Assembly: GCA_003139995.1 (NCBI GenBank) | Contig: PLIC01000023.1 | Location: 1 to 35,051, forward strand | Source of the DNA: Candidatus Acidiflorens stordalenmirensis | GTDB taxonomy: Bacteria > Acidobacteriota > Terriglobia > Terriglobales > Acidobacteriaceae | Reading direction: 5' to 3' | Length of the DNA: 35,051 bases | In this document: in pieces, positions 15,486-25,317 of the stretch | Position numbering within the stretch: the stretch's first letter is position 1 | Layout: every line of letters starts with the position of its first letter | The notes under the pieces: model-generated | What the model saw: only the letters and a program-made list of their open reading frames with translations | Database searches by the model: none | What the model was told of the DNA's origin: nothing | Made by a program: the position numbers and the translations under genes

Positions 15486-16238
15486 CTATAGCAATCCGCC
15501 ATCGACCGCAATCACCTGTCCGGTGATGTAGCTCGCCTCCGGAGACGCCAGAAATGCCACCAGCGGAGCCACCTCTTCGGGTTTGCCAAAACGCCCCAGA
15601 GGAATTTCGGAGAGCAGCCGTTTCTCCTCTTTCTCGATGTACTTGGCGGACATGGGGCTGGGGACCACGCCCGGGCAGACGGCGTTGACTCGGATATTGA
15701 ATCGCCCCACCTCGCGGGAAAGCGCCTTGGTGAAGGCGATAATGCCTCCTTTGGAAGCCGAGTAATTGCACTGGCCGGCTTGGCCGCGAACTCCGCTGGG
15801 CGACACGATATTGCAGATCGCTCCGCTCCCCTGGCGCATCATGCCCGGCAAGGCCAACCGCGAACACAAGTAAGTGCCGCGAAGATTGGTGCCGATCACT
15901 TCGTCCCACTGCTCGTCGGACATAAATGCCAACAGGACGTCGCGGTTGATGCCCGCGTTGTTCACCAAGTAGTCGACCGGCCCGAATTGTTGTTCGATGA
16001 GATCGAACATCGGCGCCACGCTCTCCTGGCGGGACAGATCGGCTTTCACGGCCAGCGCCTGTCCGCCGGCGGCGACGATGCGCTCCACCACCTCGGTCGC
16101 GGGCTCTTTCGCGTGATGATAGTGCGCGCCTACGCAGAACCCCGCGCTTCCCAGTGCTTGCGCAATGGCGGCGCCGATAACCCCCGAAGCGCCCGTCACT
16201 AATGCGGTCTTCTTATCTTCGACCGGTATTTCAGCCAT
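15486..16238 (-). CDS. 3-oxoacyl-ACP reductase, FabG-like SDR
   Basis: 250 residues from ATG 16238 ([16 protein letters not shown]), the usual FabG length. Classical short-chain dehydrogenase: [12 protein letters not shown] nucleotide-binding loop, NNAGI, catalytic Ser in [14 protein letters not shown] (Tyr and Lys), PGVV, and the C-terminal [13 protein letters not shown]. It uses NAD(P)H to reduce the 3-keto group after each extension. It begins eight bases after the stop codon of the large outer-membrane protein gene. As the only ketoreductase in the cluster, it should serve the KS/CLF machinery (the ApeQ role in aryl-polyene systems). Confidence 0.92.
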   Translation of the reverse strand: MAEIPVEDKKTALVTGASGVIGAAIAQALGSAGFCVGAHYHHAKEPATEVVERIVAAGGQALAVKADLSRQESVAPMFDLIEQQFGPVDYLVNNAGINRDVLLAFMSDEQWDEVIGTNLRGTYLCSRLALPGMMRQGSGAICNIVSPSGVRGQAGQCNYSASKGGIIAFTKALSREVGRFNIRVNAVCPGVVPSPMSAKYIEKEEKRLLSEIPLGRFGKPEEVAPLVAFLASPEASYITGQVIAVDGGLL

Positions 16239-16246
16239 ATGTTCAG

Positions 16247-19200
16247 TTAGCGCAACGGCTTGTAGATCATAAGATAAGCGCCCCAACGGGAGTTATATCG
16301 CGCCAGGTTCCCGTCCAGCGCATAGGAAACCGTACCTTGCACTAAGGTGCCCTTGGGGCCGGGGGTATTGAAATTGACCTCCAGGCCGTCAAACTTGCGG
16401 AATTGGCTGGACTCCTCCAGGTTGCGCGCGCGCGCATAGGCGTACATCCCATCGAACTTGATGAAGTCCATCACGTTGAAACCGTAGTGCACGTTCCCCA
16501 TGGCGATGGCATCAAAAGAGTCCGTGCCGCTGGGGATGCCATGGAGGCGCGGCTCCGAAAAGAATGAGGGAAAGTAACGGGAGAACCGATCCAGTTGGTC
16601 CCCACCCCAGTAGGAGAAATCAAATCCGCCCTTAGTGAACTTACCGATGTAGTAATCCTTGTTGAAGTCGGCGTCGTAGAGGGTGTAGGCGTTTTGCGGC
16701 GGCTGGACTAACAAGGCACTTGGAGGCGGCGTGTTCTTCTTCTGCGAAGAAGAACATGGGTATGGCGGCTGGGTCAAGAAAGCGCATCCGAACGGTCTCC
16801 AGCCGATGCGCTCGCCTCTGGTTCCGTGCGCGGTGAACACATAGCCTTTGCGGGTGTATTTTAATTCGACGCCCGGAAGCACGGAGACGCCATTGCGCGG
16901 CAATGTATATTGCGGAACGGCGTCGCTGGTTCGGCGGAAATAGTCGAACGCCAAGTACGATGAGGCCGTCAGGCTAAGATGAGTGGTGGCCTGCCAGGAG
17001 GCCCGTAGTCCGGTAGTTTCCTCCCAATTCCAAACGTCTCCTTGCGTCAATTCCTGGTTGTCGCTGTACATGCGGTACTCGCCGGGCAGGCCGGAGAGCG
17101 CCAAATCCACTGCCAGGCGGAACTTGGGGCCGTACTGTTTCGAAAGGTCGGTAACCAGAATGGGGCCGGCAAAAAAAGTGGAGAGCTGCGCGCCGGTGTG
17201 CCGGAAATCGAAATCGGCGATGCTGATGCCGGCAAACGGAATGGGGAAGTTGAACGTGCCTCCGTACATGGCCCCGCCAGCGAGGGACATCATGCGCTTG
17301 TCGCTCTTTTCCACCAGGACGCGCTCGTTGCCTTGTATTGCCAGCCTCCGCAGCCCCTGGTCGGTGTCTTGGTACATTGGGTCTTTGGAACTGCGTTCGA
17401 ACGCGAGTTCGCTGCTGAATTGCGGGGTGTTGATGGCGTAGTCGGAAAACTTCACGGTCCTCTGCAGCACAAAATCGCGCCCCGCCGCATTCAACGACTG
17501 CTGCGCCGAGATCGACCGCACTAAGTTGAACTGGTTGCCCTTGCCGTCGGGAACTAACTCGAAATTCTGGGTTTCGACGTTGACCACAATGTTGCTCTTC
17601 GAACCCCGTTGGGTCAGGTACTGCCTTACTTCGCGAAAAATAGTGCCGTCGATCCACACTTTTCCGCTGTAAAGGTTCTCGTCTTCGGCCAAGGGCTCGA
17701 CTCCAACGACGTAACAGAGCGCTCCGTTGACTTGTTCCGTACCCTGGAGCTTGTACTTATAGCGTTCGTTGAGCTTCAACTCGAGGGGCAGGGTCAGCAC
17801 TTTATCCGGCTCGATTTGCGGCAACGGAAACTCGTGATTTTTGCCGAACTTCACGCCGTTGACGTAAAGCTCCTTCTGGGCGAATTCCATCTGTCCGGCG
17901 CGGTTGAGGAATTGCTCGAGCTTCATGGAAATGTCGAACCCCGGGCCCAGATTCGTGCTTTCAAAATGCAGGTTCATGAAAGCGGAGGCCACATAGTTAT
18001 CGAGCTTCTGTTTCTGGGCTTCGCGGTACTGTTGCCAACGGGCAATGATTTCCTCGACCTTGAGCTCGACTCCGCTTTTAACTTCGACCGTGCTATACAT
18101 CGTCTTATCGGCGTCGCTGTGTCTATGGACGTAAATCAGCGCATACTCGCTTGTGCAAGCGCATGTCTGCGCCAGGCCCTTGTCGGTCTTGGCCGGCTCG
18201 CCTGCCGGGAGCCGGGCGCCAGTCGCGGGGTCGTACCACTGGATCTCGAATTGTCCTTGTTCCGTAGTAACGCCCTGGAGCTTGACCGTCTTGGGGTGGT
18301 CGGGGTTCCCATTCACGCGCGCCACAATCACGAGATCCGGCGACTGCCCGCCGCCGAACCACCGGTGCTCATCGTTCCCCACGCCATCCACCGCAACACT
18401 GAACGTCGAGGCTGCGGAATCCGCTGGGAACATGTTGCCGGGAATGTAATGCGTCAGGAAGCTGTTCAATGCGCACACCGCGCCTGCGGCCTTGGTGTCT
18501 GGGGGTTCGGACCAGACAATTTCAACGGAAGTGCCGGTGGCCGCGAGCGCCGCGGTCAGATACGGTGCGGTAGCTGCGGACATTCCGGCGTCTAACTTGA
18601 GGATAAGTGGCTTATTCAGCGCCTGCTCGGCAATCCACCGAGCATCCTCGCGCCAGCCTTGCGAATAGGTCGTACCTAGCAGATCGGAATAGGTGGCAAG
18701 CCGCTTTACAAGGTCGCCGTGCCGCCCGACAAACCCGGGCTGGAAAACGAACGCAAGCCGCAAGCCGGCGTTGCTGGCCTTAGCGGTCACCGCCAGGCGC
18801 AGCAGCCCGAACGCGAGCAGATCGGGGACCGTCAGCGGTTCCTTGATTTCCACGATAACTCCGCGTACCGCGGGCGCCGAGAGAGGCAGCAATTTCAAGA
18901 ACGCGTCGACCCGCTCGGTGATCTGTTTCTCGGATTCCTGACCGGTAAGAGAGCCGGCTCCCACAACCACATGGAGCCAGACCTCCGATCCACCGGGAGC
19001 TCCCTCGGGCATGTTCTGGACAGCTCGTGTTTGCTCATCGAACAAGCTGGCGGGGCCTTCGTCACCGGCGAACTGGAAAGGCAGCGGTGGCAGCACGATC
19101 AATTTGCCTTGGAATTCGCACTGTCCAGCGGCCTTTAAGCCTGCGGCAAGGTTCTGGTCCGTGGGAATCGAGATGGCAGCCCTAGGCAGACCGGCTTCCG

Positions 19201-19309
19201 CCGTCAGCGGCAAAAGCACAAAACCAGAAAGCAGCAGAAGAGCGGCAATTCGCCCCAAACCTGCCACTTGAGAGAAGAACAGCGTTGCCGAGCCAAGCGA
19301 CGATTTCAT
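16247..19309 (-). CDS. Large putative outer-membrane protein: N-terminal unknown domain, LolA-like middle, C-terminal beta-barrel
   Basis: 1020 residues. An N-terminal signal (~1-40: [21 protein letters not shown]) directs export. Residues ~45-400 form an alpha/beta domain with a TIM-barrel-like look ([33 protein letters not shown]). Residues ~410-640 resemble outer-membrane lipoprotein-sorting (LolA/LolB-like) repeats ([47 protein letters not shown]). Residues ~650-1020 are rich in alternating hydrophobic/aromatic strands and end in [10 protein letters not shown], consistent with a beta-barrel. I know no named family for the combination. It lies between the Tes-like radical SAM gene and fabG with short gaps, so it is part of the operon and a candidate for surface placement or export of the product. 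Confidence 0.75.
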   Translation of the reverse strand: MKSSLGSATLFFSQVAGLGRIAALLLLSGFVLLPLTAEAGLPRAAISIPTDQNLAAGLKAAGQCEFQGKLIVLPPLPFQFAGDEGPASLFDEQTRAVQNMPEGAPGGSEVWLHVVVGAGSLTGQESEKQITERVDAFLKLLPLSAPAVRGVIVEIKEPLTVPDLLAFGLLRLAVTAKASNAGLRLAFVFQPGFVGRHGDLVKRLATYSDLLGTTYSQGWREDARWIAEQALNKPLILKLDAGMSAATAPYLTAALAATGTSVEIVWSEPPDTKAAGAVCALNSFLTHYIPGNMFPADSAASTFSVAVDGVGNDEHRWFGGGQSPDLVIVARVNGNPDHPKTVKLQGVTTEQGQFEIQWYDPATGARLPAGEPAKTDKGLAQTCACTSEYALIYVHRHSDADKTMYSTVEVKSGVELKVEEIIARWQQYREAQKQKLDNYVASAFMNLHFESTNLGPGFDISMKLEQFLNRAGQMEFAQKELYVNGVKFGKNHEFPLPQIEPDKVLTLPLELKLNERYKYKLQGTEQVNGALCYVVGVEPLAEDENLYSGKVWIDGTIFREVRQYLTQRGSKSNIVVNVETQNFELVPDGKGNQFNLVRSISAQQSLNAAGRDFVLQRTVKFSDYAINTPQFSSELAFERSSKDPMYQDTDQGLRRLAIQGNERVLVEKSDKRMMSLAGGAMYGGTFNFPIPFAGISIADFDFRHTGAQLSTFFAGPILVTDLSKQYGPKFRLAVDLALSGLPGEYRMYSDNQELTQGDVWNWEETTGLRASWQATTHLSLTASSYLAFDYFRRTSDAVPQYTLPRNGVSVLPGVELKYTRKGYVFTAHGTRGERIGWRPFGCAFLTQPPYPCSSSQKKNTPPPSALLVQPPQNAYTLYDADFNKDYYIGKFTKGGFDFSYWGGDQLDRFSRYFPSFFSEPRLHGIPSGTDSFDAIAMGNVHYGFNVMDFIKFDGMYAYARARNLEESSQFRKFDGLEVNFNTPGPKGTLVQGTVSYALDGNLARYNSRWGAYLMIYKPLR

Positions 19310-19344
19310 GAATTCAAATCCGATAACTTAAGAATTAGGTAAAA

Positions 19345-20916
19345 CTAGTCGGCTTGCATTGGCTGGTCGCCCTGTACCACCGCGCCATCGGCATGGCCGC
19401 AACCCGTCGGCCGGGGCGACGAGTCGTTTTCGAGTCGAGTCAATTCCTCGGCACTGCGGAGCCTGGCGCCCGCGTTGTAATTGCAGAAAGGAATCAGTTG
19501 TCCATCGGTAGCGACATACTGAATGATACACCGCTTGAGGCGGCGCAGATTGTAACTGCGAGCGTCCATAAAGTGCATGCCCGCCACGAATATGCCGTTG
19601 AAGCCTCTGCGAAACCAGCCTGCGGACCTTCCCTTGGACTTATCCTCCCACCCTTCCAGGCTGCGCAGCATACGCTGGAACGTTAGTCCCTCCGGGGCCT
19701 TCCGTTTGTCAAAACATCGCGACAGTCGCCCGAACTGGCGGATGCGCGAAATCTGCCGCTCGATGATGCCCCGATCCGCATCCGGAGTTATCTCAGCCAT
19801 GCTTCGAAAGAAGCGGTCGAGATCGAAGAAACTGCTAAGACAGAAGGGCTTGTTGTTGTCGTCAACGTAGAAGAACGTGCCGAGTGAACAATGGGCATCG
19901 CTGAGGGGGGGGATGGTGGCGTCGCGACGGACGCGGTCGAGGGCACGGCTGATCAACGATATCGAGTTCAGGGGGAACCAATCGTCGGGGAAGCGGGTCA
20001 ATCCCGTCTGTCGGCCAAACTCGCGGGCCATGGTGGCAAGATTGAAGGGCTCGGAGGTCTCGTCCGCGACTTCGACCCTGCCCACATGCGCGGCCGGTTG
20101 TATGCTGATGCCGGTGACGTGGCTGCTGTGTTCGAGAGCGAACTGGAAAATGGGCCCCAGTTGGTCGACGTTGACGCAGCTTGCTATGGTCGGCACCAGG
20201 ACGATCCGCATGTTCGTCTTCTCGACGTTGTTGACGGCGGCAATCTTCTTGTCCAACAGCCGCTGGCCGCGCAATTGGAGGTAGACCTCGTCGTTGACGC
20301 CATCAAACTGCAAGTAAAGCGTGTGCAGGCCCGAATCCTCACAGAGCTTTGCGTAGTCGGGGTTGACGAAGCGGCTTCCGTTCGTGGCTGCCTGGATATG
20401 TGTGAAACCCAGCTCGCGGGCGGTACGAAGGATCCCCGGAAACTCGGGGTGCAGGGTCGGCTCTCCGCCGGAGAACTGGATGTGGCGGCACGGCACCGGC
20501 CGATCCAGTAGCGACTGGAGCATTTTGCCCACTAGTTTCGTATCGAGGAAGTAGTGGTTCCCGTCGCCCGTGGCCTCCGCGAAACACACGGGACACTTGA
20601 AATTGCAGCGGTTCGTGATGTCGATTACGGCCAAGCACGGCTCGTTGTGGCTGGCGGTGGCACAGTCGCATGCCAGCCCATGGGCTGGCGCTGCCTGCTG
20701 GGCATCTGGAAAGACCAGCTTGTTCCACTCGTCCAGCCTCCGGTACAAATCCGCATCGGAGAAGATCAGGGAGCCGGTGGATTCGTGGCATGAACACTGC
20801 GGACGCTGATAGACCTTGCCTCCTTGATCGACGATCACGGAAGTAATCGGCTTGCCGCACTCGGGGCAGCGCGACGAGATCGTGTCGATGGTCGTATCGC
20901 GGACGTGCTGCTTCAT
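19345..20916 (-). CDS. Radical SAM enzyme of the Tes/MJ0619-like family
   Basis: 523 residues. An N-terminal Cys-rich region (CPEC at 17-20, CSC at 41-43, CDC at 83-85, Cys 94) precedes the SAM-cluster motif TNRCNFKCPVC (Cys 104, 108, 111) and FSGGEPTLHPEF. The C-terminal part carries further conserved Cys: AHCSLGTFFYVDDNNKPFC (343, 359) and KRCIIQYVATDGQLIPFC (463, 478). This arrangement is typical of the MJ0619 family, whose archaeal member (tetraether synthase, Tes) joins two unactivated lipid chain ends and binds several Fe-S clusters plus a rubredoxin-like metal. Family assignment is from motif recognition by eye. It lies between the MMPL exporter and the outer-membrane protein. Likely action: C-C bond formation or another C-H modification on a lipid or polyketide chain. 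Confidence 0.82.
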   Translation of the reverse strand: MKQHVRDTTIDTISSRCPECGKPITSVIVDQGGKVYQRPQCSCHESTGSLIFSDADLYRRLDEWNKLVFPDAQQAAPAHGLACDCATASHNEPCLAVIDITNRCNFKCPVCFAEATGDGNHYFLDTKLVGKMLQSLLDRPVPCRHIQFSGGEPTLHPEFPGILRTARELGFTHIQAATNGSRFVNPDYAKLCEDSGLHTLYLQFDGVNDEVYLQLRGQRLLDKKIAAVNNVEKTNMRIVLVPTIASCVNVDQLGPIFQFALEHSSHVTGISIQPAAHVGRVEVADETSEPFNLATMAREFGRQTGLTRFPDDWFPLNSISLISRALDRVRRDATIPPLSDAHCSLGTFFYVDDNNKPFCLSSFFDLDRFFRSMAEITPDADRGIIERQISRIRQFGRLSRCFDKRKAPEGLTFQRMLRSLEGWEDKSKGRSAGWFRRGFNGIFVAGMHFMDARSYNLRRLKRCIIQYVATDGQLIPFCNYNAGARLRSAEELTRLENDSSPRPTGCGHADGAVVQGDQPMQAD

Positions 20917-20952
20917 CGTAAATTTTTCATCGCGTTGGTTTTGGTTGCCTCA

Positions 20953-20958
20953 AGTATA
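20953..20958 (-). promoter_or_regulatory. Possible -10 element before the Tes-like radical SAM gene
   Basis: TATACT on the minus strand within an AT-rich patch about 40 bases upstream of ATG 20916. No -35 or TGn extension is visible. The gap in the gene chain (20917-21132) makes an internal promoter plausible. Confidence 0.2.
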
Positions 20959-21030
20959 TACGAACATTTGCAGGCGACCCGTGCCAGATGGGATTCAGCG
21001 GTCCTCTCGTGTGAGAACACCCAATGTGCT

Positions 21031-21114
21031 CGCGTAGGAACGGCCGCCCTCGGCCGTCCAAGCCGAGCGCAGCTCGGCGGCTGCGTGTGGTTACAGCAAA
21101 TCTGGATTCGCTAT
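21031..21114. repeat. Intergenic palindromic element, copy B
   Basis: Inverted copy of the element at 3206-3281, with a hairpin GCCGAGCGCAGCTCGGC at 21062-21078 and compensating changes relative to copy A (AAGC...GCTT there, GAGC...GCTC here). It fills the 216-base gap between the MMPL exporter and the Tes-like gene, where no gene is seen. Confidence 0.7.
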
Positions 21115-21132
21115 AAGCACTCCTACAAGCCC

Positions 21133-23697
21133 TCAATCCCAATCCACCGTCGCTTGTATCGTCTGGCGCTGCGCTCTTTTCTCTCCCCCCAAGAGAATGA
21201 CAGCGGGAACCAGCCAGAGGCCGCCAGCCAATGCCAGAGCGACGCCCAATGAAGTTACGAGACCCATCTCGGCAAGCGGCGCGAAACTGGAGGCCATGAG
21301 CGCTCCGAACCCGACGATCGTAGTCAGGTTCGACTGAATCAGCGCCGCGCCCGAAGCCTTCGCGATCGCGAGAATCCCGTAGCGCTCGTTTTCCAGGTAA
21401 CGGCGGACTAAGTGGATACCATTATCGATCCCAATGCCGATAATGAGCGGGATCGCTGTAATGGACATGAAACTGAAGTGGTGTCCCACCAAGTGCAATA
21501 GCCCGAAAGTTACGATGATGGCGAATATGATCGGCATCAACACGACCAGCGACACGCGGAGGTTGCGGAAACAGAGATAGACGATCAGGACGATGGCAGC
21601 CGCCGTCCACACTAACGCCCTGCGGCTGTCGTGAAGAACTCGGCTCTGCATGTCGCGGTTGATCTTGTCGAAAGAGAACTCCACGAACGGACCAAACTGA
21701 TTCCGCCAGGACTCGATGACAGTCTCCGGAACCACCTGGATAGCATTGGGGTCCGTGGCATAAAAGGCGATGGCCGCGACGTAACTGCCGTCACTCGTCT
21801 TGCGAATGCTGTTGTCGAGCAACCCGGCAGGCAGAAACTCGGCGGCCTTTTCCAGGGTAATAGGTTCATAGCCGTGTCCTAGGGTTCGCAGCCGCTCGAT
21901 AAAAGGCTGCTGCGGCCCTATTCGAAAACCATTCTCGCGGAGCGAATCCTCAAGGGCGCGGGCGGATGCCGCCAAATTGATGCCCGTCAGCGCGCCGGCC
22001 CGTTCGTTCTGCGTGCGGGCTGAGGGCAGCAGGTCCGTGGGAGAGAAAATGGATTTGAGGACGCCGCGCTGCCGATAGGCTTCTAGACCCGCCGTCAGCT
22101 CTTCGGCCCTGCGCAGGACTTCCTCCTGGCCACCCGCGATCAAGAGCACGTTGGGGCTGCCCTCAATGCCGAACTTTGCGGAAAGGCGGTTCTGCGCGGC
22201 AATGGCTGGGTTGTCGGCGCCACCATTGATCTCGAAGCGCCCTCCAATCCTGATGGCAGGCAGAACCAGTAATGACACCAGAAATATGGCCAACGAAAAG
22301 GCAGCGACGAGGCGGGCGTGCTGGCCCACAAAATCGAGAGATTTCCGCGCCAGCAAAGGAAGGAAGCGGAAGGTAATGGCCTCCGGCGCGCGCGGTTTCG
22401 AGAACCGCCACCAGAGCTGCATCAGCGCGGGAACGGTCAACAGAGTGTGGAACATCATCATGAACATTCCGACGGTGAGGATGAACCCGAACTCCGCCAG
22501 TGCCTTGAAGCTGGAGGTCGCCAGCGCCGTGGTGGATGTTGCCGCCGTTAGTATGCAGAAGAAAACGCTAACTCCGGTGGTTTCGAAGGTGCGAAACACG
22601 GCCTCGTTAAGCGTCCCGCCCTTTGCCCATTCCTGCGGCACCCTATTAAAGAAATGTACGACTTGGTCGTCCCCCAGTCCCGCGAGAATTGCAATAAAAG
22701 ACAGGCTGATGAGATTTACTTCCCCAGGATAGAAACTCGCCACGCCGGTAGTCCATAGAATGCCCAGGCCGGTGGGCAGCAGCGACAAAAGCAGCAGCGG
22801 AATTCTCGGATAGATCAGCAGGCACAACACGAGATTGCCGGCGATCGAAATCAGAGAAATTCGGCGGATATTCCTTTCGATGAACTTATGGTCTTCCTGC
22901 GCGTAAACGTAAGCGCCGGCCGCCGTGGCCCGTACGCCGGAGTCCCGGAAGGCGGGTTCTGCGCTTATCGACTGGATATGCTCCCGCGTCCATTGCACGA
23001 CTTGCTCGGCGAACTTATAGTCCACGGCCGACTGGCGAGGCTCGGCAATGATGAGCAGTGCCTTGTGGTCCTTGCTGAAGAATCGGTTCCCAGATCCCCA
23101 GGTCAGGTCGAAACTGGAGAATTGCGAGAACCCCCGGCTGTTGCGCGCCGCCACTTCCATGAGGCCAAGAGGGTCGGCGACGAAGTAATTAGTTCCTAGA
23201 GTGGAAAACGGCGTGACCAGTTCAGTTGCGGCGCGGCGAACGGTTTTGTGAATCTGTTGCGGATACAGGCGCCGTTTAAGATCTTCCGTTTGCTCTGGCA
23301 GGACGAATGACGGAAAGTTCCAGGTAAAGAACCGCACAATGTTGAGCAGTTCTTCTTCCTGCAAGCCGCAGCGCGCCTGCTTGAACAGCCCGCTGGACAG
23401 CATGTCGGCGGTGAGACGGTCGGCCATTTCCTCCATCTCGCCGGTGGTGTCCGTTCCTCCCTCCGGGGCCTCGATCAGCACAAAGAGCTGGTTGCCATAG
23501 CCCAGTTCTTTGCCGATCTGGCTCGCGGCCCGCCATTGCGGGTCGCGACTGCCAAACAGGTCTGTGAGGTCGGTACCTGTGCGCAGGTTGTGGATGTTGG
23601 CATATAAAAGCAAGGTCAGGACCAGGCTCAAGGCTGTCACCAACCCCGGATGACCTACGACCAAGCGCGCCACCAAGCGCATGAAACGGACCATCAT
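21133..23697 (-). CDS. MMPL/HpnN-like RND superfamily exporter
   Basis: 854 residues. Architecture of a lipid-exporting RND protein: TM1 at ~17-35, a large periplasmic loop to ~275, TM2-6 at ~280-440, TM7 at ~470-490, a second loop to ~690 and TM8-12 to ~835. Proton-relay-type motifs sit at GLGDDQVVHFFNR (Asp 343/344) and GIGIDNGIHLVRRY (Asp 758). The family exports hopanoids, mycolates, polyenes and other lipids, and in aryl-polyene clusters the MMPL gene moves the pigment to the outer membrane. The start overlaps the methyltransferase stop codon by four bases (ATGA). A short Arg-rich C-terminus follows the last membrane segment. Confidence 0.9.
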   Translation of the reverse strand: MMVRFMRLVARLVVGHPGLVTALSLVLTLLLYANIHNLRTGTDLTDLFGSRDPQWRAASQIGKELGYGNQLFVLIEAPEGGTDTTGEMEEMADRLTADMLSSGLFKQARCGLQEEELLNIVRFFTWNFPSFVLPEQTEDLKRRLYPQQIHKTVRRAATELVTPFSTLGTNYFVADPLGLMEVAARNSRGFSQFSSFDLTWGSGNRFFSKDHKALLIIAEPRQSAVDYKFAEQVVQWTREHIQSISAEPAFRDSGVRATAAGAYVYAQEDHKFIERNIRRISLISIAGNLVLCLLIYPRIPLLLLSLLPTGLGILWTTGVASFYPGEVNLISLSFIAILAGLGDDQVVHFFNRVPQEWAKGGTLNEAVFRTFETTGVSVFFCILTAATSTTALATSSFKALAEFGFILTVGMFMMMFHTLLTVPALMQLWWRFSKPRAPEAITFRFLPLLARKSLDFVGQHARLVAAFSLAIFLVSLLVLPAIRIGGRFEINGGADNPAIAAQNRLSAKFGIEGSPNVLLIAGGQEEVLRRAEELTAGLEAYRQRGVLKSIFSPTDLLPSARTQNERAGALTGINLAASARALEDSLRENGFRIGPQQPFIERLRTLGHGYEPITLEKAAEFLPAGLLDNSIRKTSDGSYVAAIAFYATDPNAIQVVPETVIESWRNQFGPFVEFSFDKINRDMQSRVLHDSRRALVWTAAAIVLIVYLCFRNLRVSLVVLMPIIFAIIVTFGLLHLVGHHFSFMSITAIPLIIGIGIDNGIHLVRRYLENERYGILAIAKASGAALIQSNLTTIVGFGALMASSFAPLAEMGLVTSLGVALALAGGLWLVPAVILLGGEKRAQRQTIQATVDWD

Positions 23698-24824
23698 GGC
23701 GCGGCCTCGGCTTCATTCAACGGTTTCTTCGCAACGAATTTCTTCGCGACGAATAGGATGTGGGCCAGAGGCAAACGGTTTCGGAAGCGGCGCTCTTCAA
23801 CCTGCATGCCGGCGTTCTCCAGCACACTATGGTACTCGACGGCCGGAAGCATCAAGGGCCGGACGCCAGCGCTCCCGCAAGCGAATATTAGCCGGTCGAA
23901 AGCCATGGTGATTCTCGACCACAGGCCGCATTCGCGATCATGGACCCGGAAAATCAGTACTCCCTCGGGCGCGAGCACCGAGCAGCACCCTTTCAGCAAG
24001 GCCAGTTGCTCATCGGCGGGCAGATACTGCAAGACATCCAGAATCAAAATCAAACCGGCGGGCGGAAGGTCGAAATGACGCACATCCGCAACGCTCAGGT
24101 CTGCGTTCAGCGCGCTCAGAGCCTCGCGAGCGACTGCGATCCGATGCGCATCCAAGTCGCAACCGACCAAGCGCCGGCTGCTGTCGCCGAAAGCCGCAAA
24201 ACCGAGGGCCATGCCGTAGCCGCAGCCGAGATCCACTACCGTTCCCGATCCCAGGTTTTCGGCAGCAAGCAAGCCGAAGATCCGATCAAGCCGCAGTTTC
24301 CATCGGACGAACCCACGGTCGCCCCACGCGCATCGGGCAAACATCCGCTTCACAAAACGCACGCGGTCCCGCAGTTCCCGGTTGGCGGCAGCCTTCCGAT
24401 GAAGATGGATCACAACCGCGGTAATCGCCGCCCCAACGCCGCCAACGAGTATCCCCAGCGGTACGCTGCCAATCACCCAGGCTAGAAGCTCTTCTTTCAA
24501 GTGCAAGTGCGCGCCAGCCAGGGCGGACAGGTTCAATGGCCGGAATGAGCCGCCGCGAAGAAAATAGCCGAGTTCCACGGAGGACACGACAATCACGGGC
24601 TGGAGCAGCGGATTGTTGATGAAAGTACCGGCCACGGTTAGCGGCTTGTTAAGCCTGAAGAGCAAAGCCAGACCCACCGCCGCCAGGGTTTGGAATCCGT
24701 AGATGGGTACGATGCCGATGAAGATTCCCAAAAATACGGCGGCGGCAGCTCGACCAGGGTCAAGCCTCTCCTTCAGCAAGGCGGTTACGAACTGCCGCGC
24801 GCGAGTCTGAAATCTTCGGATCAC
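23694..24824 (-). CDS. DUF2062-SAM methyltransferase fusion protein
   Basis: 376 residues. Residues ~1-150 form a DUF2062 membrane domain (AAAAVFLGIFIGIVPIYGFQ; FINNPLLQPVIVV; two or three membrane helices). Residues ~160-360 form a class I methyltransferase with motif I VVDLGCGYGMA (197-206), an acidic motif II region (VGCDLD) and LILDVLQYLPADEQ. The C-terminus is a repetitive AKKFVAKKPLNE tail. The methyl acceptor is unknown; aryl-polyene clusters carry a methyltransferase that acts on the aryl head, but none of them is known to me to be fused to DUF2062. It is 55 bases downstream of the FabZ-like gene and overlaps the exporter gene. The membrane anchor suggests action on a lipid-linked intermediate. 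Confidence 0.85.
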   Translation of the reverse strand: MIRRFQTRARQFVTALLKERLDPGRAAAAVFLGIFIGIVPIYGFQTLAAVGLALLFRLNKPLTVAGTFINNPLLQPVIVVSSVELGYFLRGGSFRPLNLSALAGAHLHLKEELLAWVIGSVPLGILVGGVGAAITAVVIHLHRKAAANRELRDRVRFVKRMFARCAWGDRGFVRWKLRLDRIFGLLAAENLGSGTVVDLGCGYGMALGFAAFGDSSRRLVGCDLDAHRIAVAREALSALNADLSVADVRHFDLPPAGLILILDVLQYLPADEQLALLKGCCSVLAPEGVLIFRVHDRECGLWSRITMAFDRLIFACGSAGVRPLMLPAVEYHSVLENAGMQVEERRFRNRLPLAHILFVAKKFVAKKPLNEAEAAP

Positions 24825-24879
24825 CGGGTGGCCTTTTCCATCGTCAGCACTGTCGCCCGTTCCGTCATCCGCTCGCCCA

Positions 24880-25317
24880 TCAGGCCGACACCACCGACAA
24901 CTCGCCGCTGGCTACGATCTCCGCGTCCACCCACACCGTGCCGCTGATGTAAGCCATCTTCCCGGCGTCGGTCAGCTTCCTGGTTTCAATGCGCAGTTCC
25001 TGCCCCGGACTTACTGGCTTGAAAAACTTGAAGCGGTTTACGGCCGCAAGCAGGGCCAGTCCTTCCCCAGTTCTGGCAACGCCCTGCGGGGCCGCCGATC
25101 CCAGCATCACTCCCGCGGTCTGGGCCACCGCTTCAATCAGAAAAACGCCCGGCAGAATGGGCTTGGCGGGAAAATGCCCGGCAAAAACCGGATCTGCCGG
25201 ATCGACGAACTTCACGGCAACACAGCGAACTCCCGGCTCCAGTTCTTCGACCCGGTCGATCCACAAGAACGGAGGGCGATGAGGAATCATCGTCTCGATT
25301 TCGCTGCGCTCGATCAC
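24880..25317 (-). CDS. FabZ-like 3-hydroxyacyl-ACP dehydratase (hotdog fold)
   Basis: 145 residues from GTG 25317, which overlaps the stop codon of the LolA-like gene (GTGA). The much longer open frame upstream is an out-of-frame reading of that gene. FabZ signatures: IETMIPHRPPFLWIDRV, GHFPAKPILPGV (catalytic His 48) and LIEAVAQTAG (Glu 62). It dehydrates 3-hydroxyacyl-ACP to the trans-2-enoyl form. With no enoyl reductase in the cluster, repeated KS-KR-DH rounds would leave double bonds, giving a conjugated polyene (inference). Aryl-polyene clusters usually have two dehydratases; only this one is visible. Confidence 0.9.
   Translation of the reverse strand: MIERSEIETMIPHRPPFLWIDRVEELEPGVRCVAVKFVDPADPVFAGHFPAKPILPGVFLIEAVAQTAGVMLGSAAPQGVARTGEGLALLAAVNRFKFFKPVSPGQELRIETRKLTDAGKMAYISGTVWVDAEIVASGELSVVSA

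Noticed and set aside
17609-18595. 328-codon open frame on the plus strand
   Set aside because: It lies fully inside, and antisense to, the large outer-membrane protein gene; the translation has no recognisable domain, and the minus-strand frame has a signal peptide and coherent structure.
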